Source: Acidimicrobiaceae bacterium
GTDB lineage: Bacteria; Actinomycetota; Acidimicrobiia; Acidimicrobiales; Aldehydirespiratoraceae
DNA: 44,151 bases
Direction of reading: 5' to 3'
Assembly: GCA_026710865.1 (NCBI GenBank)
Contig: JAPOQG010000221.1
Location: forward strand, 1 to 44,151
The stretch's first letter is position 1. Each line of letters begins with the position of its first letter. The translations under genes and the position numbers were made by a program. Below the pieces are notes generated by a model. That model searched no databases, was not told the origin of the DNA, and saw only the letters and a list, made by a program, of their open reading frames with translations. Positions 38,823 through 44,151 of this stretch are shown here, in pieces.

Positions 38823-39103
38823 CGCGGAGCCTCTGGTGTCATCGCTTGTGGCACAGGTTCGGGATTGCGCCAGATGGAGCCGGCTGCCCTTCGGTGGGTT
38901 CGTGTGCTCATGGCATCCAGATCGGGCGCGGCATCGGGATCGGCGCTGCATGCCGACGCGACGAGAATGACGGCTGCGAGGGCTGCGAGGACGGCACTCG
39001 ACTTGGTCCGGCGCACAGCAGCCGAGCCCTTGTCGGAGCGGCCATGCGCAGGTCTTGCGCGGTTGCGGCGGCCACAACGGATGGTGCGCTGAGAACCGTT
39101 CAA
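38819..39103 (-). CDS. Small lipoprotein-like ORF, ATGA overlap with DUF262 gene (start uncertain)
   Basis: TKSSAVLAALAAVILVASACSADPDAAPDLDA lipobox; TGA overlaps ATG at 38822. Confidence 0.4.
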   Translation of the reverse strand: MNGSQRTIRCGRRNRARPAHGRSDKGSAAVRRTKSSAVLAALAAVILVASACSADPDAAPDLDAMSTRTHRRAAGSIWRNPEPVPQAMTPEAPR

Positions 39104-39251
39104 GTCAGGCTCCTTGACTGTGACGACATGCCACCTGAACATTACTTGGCAGCCGCGACACTGGACGTCACTAGCGGCAGACATGCCTCTACACGCCTCG
39201 GCCCGGCGGCGGGTGCCCACTGCGCCACAGGGGACGCGTGAGGGCGTGGCG

Positions 39252-39298
39252 ATCTGTGTGCAGTTTTCCGTCCATATGACAGGTTTCTGCACACAGAT
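39252..39298. promoter_or_regulatory. 47-nt palindrome with perfect 12-bp arms around CATATG
   Basis: ATCTGTGTGCAG-N23-CTGCACACAGAT; core related to 4444-4487. Confidence 0.7.
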
Positions 39299-39399
39299 GG
39301 CAGCACGGCTACCTCGCGGCTGGCACAATGGCTGGAGGGGCCGCTATGCCGCGCGACTTGGCCGCATGCCAATACACCATGAGCTAGCGACTCGGAACA

Positions 39400-40356
39400 C
39401 TAGGCCGATAGGAGTTGGTCGACGGCGGCTTCGGGGGTGATCTCGCCTCGCTCCACGGCCTGCTCTAGGTCGGCCCGGCGGTCGGCAACGCCGGGACGTG
39501 ACTCGAACTGCTCGAGCAGGCCGCGCTCTAGCAGCACCTGCATCCAGGCCAGGCGGCCCCGGGCCCGGCGGCGAGCCAGGCCGCCGGACGCTTCGAGCAG
39601 GCGGCGGTGCTCGGCGATGCACTCCCACAGCTCGTCCACTCCCGCTCCGGTCGCCGCCGAGACCGTCATCACTGGGGTCGGCCCGTCCTCGCTCGTCGGG
39701 GCCAGCAGGGGCAGGGCCCGGCGGAGCTCGGCCGCGGCCAGGCGGGCCGCCTGCTCGTTGGCGCCGTCGGCCTTGTTGACCGCGAGCACGTCCGCCAGTT
39801 CCAGCAGGCCCCGCTTGACCGCCTGCAGCTCGTCGCCCGCGCCGGCCAGCGTCAGCACACAGAGGCAGTCGACCGACGCATGCACGGCCGCCTCGGACTG
39901 GCCGACGCCGACGGTCTCCACCAGCACCACGTCGTAGCCGGCCGCCTCCAGGACCGTGATCGCGTTGGGGGTCGTGCTGGTGACACCGCCGAGCGTTCCG
40001 GCCGAAGGCGAGGGTCGGATGAAGGCGCGGTCGTCGGCGGCCAGCCGGGCCATGCGGGTCTTGTCGCCCAGGATCGACCCGCCCGTGATCGTGCTCGAGG
40101 GGTCGACCGCCAGCACGCCGACCCGGTGGCCGGCGCCTGTCAGCCGGGCGCCCAGGGTGTCGATCAGCGTCGACTTGCCCGAACCGGGCACGCCGCTGAT
40201 ACCCACCCGGTGGGCTCCCCCGGCATGCGGCAGCAGCGCCGAGAGCAGCTCCTGGGCGAGACGGCGGTCGTCGGGCCGGGTCGACTCCACCAGGGTGATG
40301 GCCCGCCCCAACGCCGTGCGGTCACCCGCCAGCACGCCGGCGACCAACTCGTCCAT
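39400..40356 (-). CDS. meaB: Methylmalonyl-CoA mutase-associated GTPase MeaB
   Basis: VGISGVPGSGKSTLIDTLGARLTGAGHRVGVLAVDPSSTITGGSILGDKTRM. Confidence 0.95.
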   Translation of the reverse strand: MDELVAGVLAGDRTALGRAITLVESTRPDDRRLAQELLSALLPHAGGAHRVGISGVPGSGKSTLIDTLGARLTGAGHRVGVLAVDPSSTITGGSILGDKTRMARLAADDRAFIRPSPSAGTLGGVTSTTPNAITVLEAAGYDVVLVETVGVGQSEAAVHASVDCLCVLTLAGAGDELQAVKRGLLELADVLAVNKADGANEQAARLAAAELRRALPLLAPTSEDGPTPVMTVSAATGAGVDELWECIAEHRRLLEASGGLARRRARGRLAWMQVLLERGLLEQFESRPGVADRRADLEQAVERGEITPEAAVDQLLSA

Positions 40357-40358
40357 GC

Positions 40359-42521
40359 CTAGAGGTGCTCCAGCAGTCCGGCGGCAGCCTCGGATATCAC
40401 AGTCCCGGGCTGGTACACAGCCAGCGCGCCCGCCGCCAGCAATTCGTCGACGTCGGCATCGGGGACGACCCCGCCGACGACTATGGCAATGTCGCTGCGT
40501 CCGAGCCGCTCCAGCGCGTCGCGCAACTCCGGCACCAGAGTCATGTGTCCCGCGGCCAGCGAGGACACCCCGACCACATGCACATCAGCCTCGACGGCCT
40601 GGCGGGCCACTTCTGCCGGCGTGGCGAACAGCGGACCCACGTCCACGTCGAAGCCGAGATCGGCGAAGGCGGTGGCGATCACCTTCTGGCCCCGGTCGTG
40701 GCCGTCCTGGCCGACCTTGGCCACCAGGATGCGGGGCCGCCGCCCGCGCCGGGCCGCGAACTCGTCCACCCGGCCCCGGACGTCATCGACCCCGCCGGCC
40801 TCGATGCCGTCGCCCGAATCCGGGCCGCGGGCCTCGTTGCGGTACACGCCCTGCACCGCTCTGATCTCGGCCACATGACGACCGTAGACGGTTTCGAGCG
40901 CGTCGCTGATCTCTCCGACGGTCGCGTGGGCCCGGGCGGCGTCGATCGACAGTTCCAGCAGGTTCCCCTCGCCGGTGCGGGCGGCCGCCGTCAGGGCGTC
41001 CAGGGCGGCCCGGAGAGAGGCCTCGTCCCGCTCCGCCCGCAGCTGCTCCAGCCGTGCGATCTGGCGGCGGCGGACCTCGGCGTTGTCGATGCGGCGGACC
41101 TCCACCGGTGCGCCCGCTCCGTCGGAGACCCGGTGGCGGTTCACGCCGATCACGGCCTGGCGGCCCGAGTCGATGCGGGCCTGGGTGCGAGCCGCGGCCT
41201 CCTCGATGCGGAGCTTGGGCAGGCCGGTAGAGATGGCCGCGGCCATCCCGCCCAGCTCCTCGACCTCGCAGATGTGGGTCCAGGCCCGCTCGGCCAGCAG
41301 CTTGGTGAGCCGCTCCACGTGGTAGCTGCCGCCCCAGGGGTCCACGGTGCGGGTGACGCCCGACTCGTGCTGGAGGAACAGCTGGGTGTTGCGGGCGATG
41401 CGGGCCGAGAAGTCGGTGGGCAGGGCCAGCGCCTCGTCGAAGGCGTTGGTGTGCAGCGACTGGGTGTGGCCCTGGACCGCGGCCATGGCCTCGACGCAGG
41501 TGCGGACCACGTTGTTGTAGGGATCCTGGGCGGTGAGGCTCCAGCCGCTGGTCTGGCAGTGGGTCCGCAGGCACAGCGAGCGGGGATCGCTGGGCTTGAA
41601 CCGGCTCATGAGCCGGGCCCACAGCAGGCGGGCGGCCCGCAGCTTGGCCACCTCCATGAAGAAGTTCATGCCCACACACCAGAAGAAGCTGAGCCGGGGC
41701 GCGAACTCGTCGATGCCCAGCCCCGCGGCCAGGCCTGCCCGGGCGTACTCCACGCCGTCGGCGAGGGTGTAGGCCAGCTCGATGTCGAGGGTGGCTCCGG
41801 CCTCCTGCATGTGGTAGCCCGACACCGAGACCGAGTTGAACCTCCGCATCCGCTCGGCGGTGAAGGCGATGATGTCGGCCACGATCCGCATCGACGGCGC
41901 CGGCGGGTAGATGAACGTGTTGCGGACCATGAACTCCTTGAGCACGTCGTTCTGGATGGTTCCGGCGAGCTGCTCGGGCCTCACGCCCTGCTCCTCGGCG
42001 GCCACCACGTAGAGCGCCAGCACCGGCAGCACCGCGCCGTTCATGGTCATCGACACCGTCATCTGATCCAGCGGGATCCCGTCGAACAGGATCCGCATGT
42101 CGAGGATCGAGTCGATGGCCACCCCGGCCATGCCCACGTCGCCCGCCACCCTCGGATTGTCGGAGTCGTAGCCCCTATGGGTGGGCAGGTCGAAAGCCAC
42201 CGACAGGCCCCGCTGGCCCGCGGCCAGGTTGCGGCGGTAGAAGGCGTTGGACTCCTCGGCGGTCGAGAATCCCGCGTACTGGCGGATCGTCCAGGGCCGG
42301 GTCACGTACATGGTGGGATAGGGGCCGCGCACGAACGGGGGCAGGCCCGGGTAGCTGCTGACGAAGTCGGCGCCCTCGAGGTCGGCCGGACCGGCCAGCG
42401 GCACCACGTCGATGCCCTCGGGGGTCTCGAACACCGGACCGTCCGGGAGTGATGGGGCCGGGCGGGCAACAGCGTCGCCGTCGCGAAGCTCGACCCGCGA
42501 GAAGTCTGGGATCGTGGTCAC
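40359..42521 (-). CDS. Methylmalonyl-CoA mutase (catalytic + B12 domains)
   Basis: [48 protein letters not shown]12 motif [14 protein letters not shown] at 42521. Confidence 0.96.
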   Translation of the reverse strand: MTTIPDFSRVELRDGDAVARPAPSLPDGPVFETPEGIDVVPLAGPADLEGADFVSSYPGLPPFVRGPYPTMYVTRPWTIRQYAGFSTAEESNAFYRRNLAAGQRGLSVAFDLPTHRGYDSDNPRVAGDVGMAGVAIDSILDMRILFDGIPLDQMTVSMTMNGAVLPVLALYVVAAEEQGVRPEQLAGTIQNDVLKEFMVRNTFIYPPAPSMRIVADIIAFTAERMRRFNSVSVSGYHMQEAGATLDIELAYTLADGVEYARAGLAAGLGIDEFAPRLSFFWCVGMNFFMEVAKLRAARLLWARLMSRFKPSDPRSLCLRTHCQTSGWSLTAQDPYNNVVRTCVEAMAAVQGHTQSLHTNAFDEALALPTDFSARIARNTQLFLQHESGVTRTVDPWGGSYHVERLTKLLAERAWTHICEVEELGGMAAAISTGLPKLRIEEAAARTQARIDSGRQAVIGVNRHRVSDGAGAPVEVRRIDNAEVRRRQIARLEQLRAERDEASLRAALDALTAAARTGEGNLLELSIDAARAHATVGEISDALETVYGRHVAEIRAVQGVYRNEARGPDSGDGIEAGGVDDVRGRVDEFAARRGRRPRILVAKVGQDGHDRGQKVIATAFADLGFDVDVGPLFATPAEVARQAVEADVHVVGVSSLAAGHMTLVPELRDALERLGRSDIAIVVGGVVPDADVDELLAAGALAVYQPGTVISEAAAGLLEHL

Positions 42522-42535
42522 GGCCCGGCCGAGTC

Positions 42536-42652
42536 TACCTGGCAGCCCACAGAGCCAAGAACGGCCTCTCCCGCTGCCAATCCCCCAACCCGCACGCGTC
42601 CCGCACGAACTGGCAGCCCACAGAGCCAAGAACGGCCTCTCCCGCTGCGAAT
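42536..42652. repeat. Two 46-nt hairpin repeats, core variant C
   Basis: CTGGCAGCCCACAGAGCCAAGAACGGCCTCTCCCGCTGC(C/G)AAT at ~42536 and 42607 (71-bp spacing). Confidence 0.92.
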
Positions 42653-42659
42653 CCCCCGA

Positions 42660-43001
42660 TCAGGCCAGCAGGTCGGTCAGGTCCATCACTATGAGGACGG
42701 TCAGCAGCACGATGATCCCGCCGTTCAGGGCGGTGATCGCCCATCGCCAGCGGTGACCGGCCCGCTGGAAGCGCCGGATGCTCAGCAGGTTGAACACGAT
42801 GGCCACCGCGCCGATGGCGAGGCCCAGACCCGAGCCCACCCCCGAGGCGATGCCCGCTGCGGGCAGCAGCCACGGGAACAGAACGTAGGCCAGGAAGCAG
42901 CGGAATCCCGACACGACCACCGAGGCGCTGAAGACCCGCTCGGCCGGGCGCTCGGCGGGACCGTTGGGACGGGAGACGGCTGGATCGGCGGCCGCGGTCA
43001 T
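42660..43001 (-). CDS. Small membrane protein (3 TM)
   Basis: VVVSGFRCFLAYVLFPWLLPAAGIASGVGSGLGLAIGAVAIVFNLLSIRRFQRAGHRWRW. Confidence 0.75.
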   Translation of the reverse strand: MTAAADPAVSRPNGPAERPAERVFSASVVVSGFRCFLAYVLFPWLLPAAGIASGVGSGLGLAIGAVAIVFNLLSIRRFQRAGHRWRWAITALNGGIIVLLTVLIVMDLTDLLA

Positions 43002-43067
43002 CGCCCTAGCGTGCCATGCGCCGAGCACGGCGCCACCGCGCCGCGCCCGACTTCGTCGATCGGTCGC

Positions 43068-43205
43068 CGAGAGCACCGAGAACCCGCCCGCCCCGGCAAC
43101 GCCGAGAACCCCGGCAACGCCGAGAACCCGCCCGCGCCGGCAACGCCGAGAACCCCGAGAGCGCCGAGAACCCGCCCGCGCCGGCAACGCCGAGAACCCG
43201 GGCGC
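43068..43205. repeat. Short tandem array (GCCGAGAACCCGCCCGCGCCGGCAAC-type units)
   Basis: GGCAACGCCGAGAACCC reiterated; CCCGCCC at 43083, 43128, 43171. Confidence 0.85.
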
Positions 43206-43221
43206 GCCTACGGGCGCCGGG

Positions 43222-43830
43222 CTAACCCAGTGCGGCCAAGACGGCGTCGGTGTCGGTGACGGTGGAGACGTTCTGCAGGGCGTAGTCGACCGCCACCCGG
43301 TGCCACTCGCCGTCGAAGGAGCCGGATGCGTCCTCCGGGAAGACGACGTAGTAACCGAGGTCGGCGCCGGTGCGGGCCGTGTGCGACATGGCCATGTTGG
43401 TGAGCACCCCGCTGAGGATCAGCGTGTCGCGGCCGAAGCCCTTGAGCATGGTGTCGAGCCGGGTGTCGTGGAAGGCGCTCATGCGCATCTTCTCGATGAT
43501 GAAGTCGCCTTCCTTGGGAGCCGTGGCCGGCGACGGCTCCGCTCCCCATGTGCCGCGGTCGAGGCTGCCAGAGGACGCCACCGCCTCGAACAGGCCGGCG
43601 TTCACCTTGAAGCCGGGCGAGCCCGGTTCCACGATGAACCACACGTGCAGCACCGGGATGCCGAGCCCGCGGCACCGGTCCGCGAGGCGGTTGATGTTGG
43701 CTTCGAGATTCTGCTCCGCGTGGTGGGCGCGGGACTCCGGCGTCGAGAACGCACCGCCCTCGGTGAGGGACGCGTTCTGCATGTCCTGGATGATCAGGGC
43801 ACAGCGTCCAGGGTCCAGTTCCAATGCCAT
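43222..43830 (-). CDS. Isochorismatase-family cysteine hydrolase
   Basis: MALELDPGRCALIIQDMQNASLTEGG...FIIEKMRMSAFHDTRLDTMLKGFGRDTLILSGVLTNMAMSHTARTGADLGY. Confidence 0.88.
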   Translation of the reverse strand: MALELDPGRCALIIQDMQNASLTEGGAFSTPESRAHHAEQNLEANINRLADRCRGLGIPVLHVWFIVEPGSPGFKVNAGLFEAVASSGSLDRGTWGAEPSPATAPKEGDFIIEKMRMSAFHDTRLDTMLKGFGRDTLILSGVLTNMAMSHTARTGADLGYYVVFPEDASGSFDGEWHRVAVDYALQNVSTVTDTDAVLAALG

Positions 43831-43924
43831 GGGGCCTCCTTCGAGGTTCGAGGGTGGACTCGGGAAGTTCGGGTGGCGGATGTTCGGGTGGTGGATGCGG
43901 GCGCGGCTCGGCGTGTGGGCGCCC

Positions 43925-44151
43925 TCAGGCCCCCATGAAAGCCTCGCGGTGGGGGCCGACGATGGTCGGCAGCGCCCGCACGGTGGTGGACGAAGCGAAG
44001 AACAGGGTGTGGAAGTCGCGTCCTCCCCAGTGCAGGTTGGCCACCACCTCGTCGATCTCGACGGTGCCCAGGTGGTTGGCGTCGGCGTCGAACACCCACA
44101 CGCCGCCGGGGCCCGTCACCCAGATGTTGCCCTGCTCGTCGCACTTCATGC
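43925..44151 (-). CDS. SMP-30/gluconolactonase-family protein, 5' end outside window
   Basis: MKCDEQGNIWVTGPGGVWVFDADANHLGTVEIDEVVANLHWGGRDFHTLFFASSTTVRAL. Confidence 0.85.
   Translation of the reverse strand, partial: MKCDEQGNIWVTGPGGVWVFDADANHLGTVEIDEVVANLHWGGRDFHTLFFASSTTVRALPTIVGPHREAFMGA

Larger units (their letters stand above)
36596..39403. mobile_element. Candidate IS630-end-bounded 2.8-kb passenger element carrying the DUF262-RAMA gene, no transposase
   Basis: CTAGTGTTCTGAG (36596-36608) and inverted CTCGGAACACTAG (39391-39403), 12/13 identical. Confidence 0.45.

Noticed and set aside
39114-39440. Coding gene in the meaB-DUF262 gap
   Set aside because: ORFs overlap the palindrome and IS-like tip; no motif.
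1-44151. tRNA or rRNA genes
   Set aside because: No T-loop-like GGTTCGAATCC-type block or rRNA core sequence noticed; tRNAscan would be decisive.

Overview
High-GC, actinobacterial-type chromosomal window (Acidimicrobiia-like is my impression; not tested). Most of it is ordinary metabolism: mycothiol/NDMA-type alcohol dehydrogenase, pcm, threonine aldolase, guanine deaminase, haloalkane dehalogenase, Fpg/Nei, EngB, class V aminotransferase, nitronate monooxygenase, acyl-CoA dehydrogenase, IMPDH/GMPR, P450, SDR, RlmB, IspF/IspD, Crp, MeaB plus methylmalonyl-CoA mutase, and isochorismatase. Accessory pieces are a VapBC module, a DUF4143 ATPase, an IS630 transposase remnant beside an AAA ATPase, and a giant cadherin/arylsulfotransferase/poly-Pro/SLH surface protein with a G9 tract in its signal-peptide codons. 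The 31.3-39.4 kb region is accessory: an ADP-ribosylglycohydrolase, a secreted hydrophobic-tail protein with a membrane partner and a divergent LuxR-like regulator, and a DUF262-HNH-RAMA restriction-like protein. The most unusual signals are: (1) a 46-nt intergenic hairpin family with constant outer arms (GAACTGGCAGC...GCTGCCAAT) and three different cores, repeated head-to-tail at about 71 bp; (2) a recurring ~71-73 bp tandem-duplication unit at unrelated gene boundaries; (3) four copies of a 13-mer CTAGTGTYYYGAG as two inverted pairs, one bounding a 215-bp MITE-like element between convergent stop codons and one bounding the 2.8-kb segment with the DUF262-RAMA gene. All calls are by reading; no database search was run.
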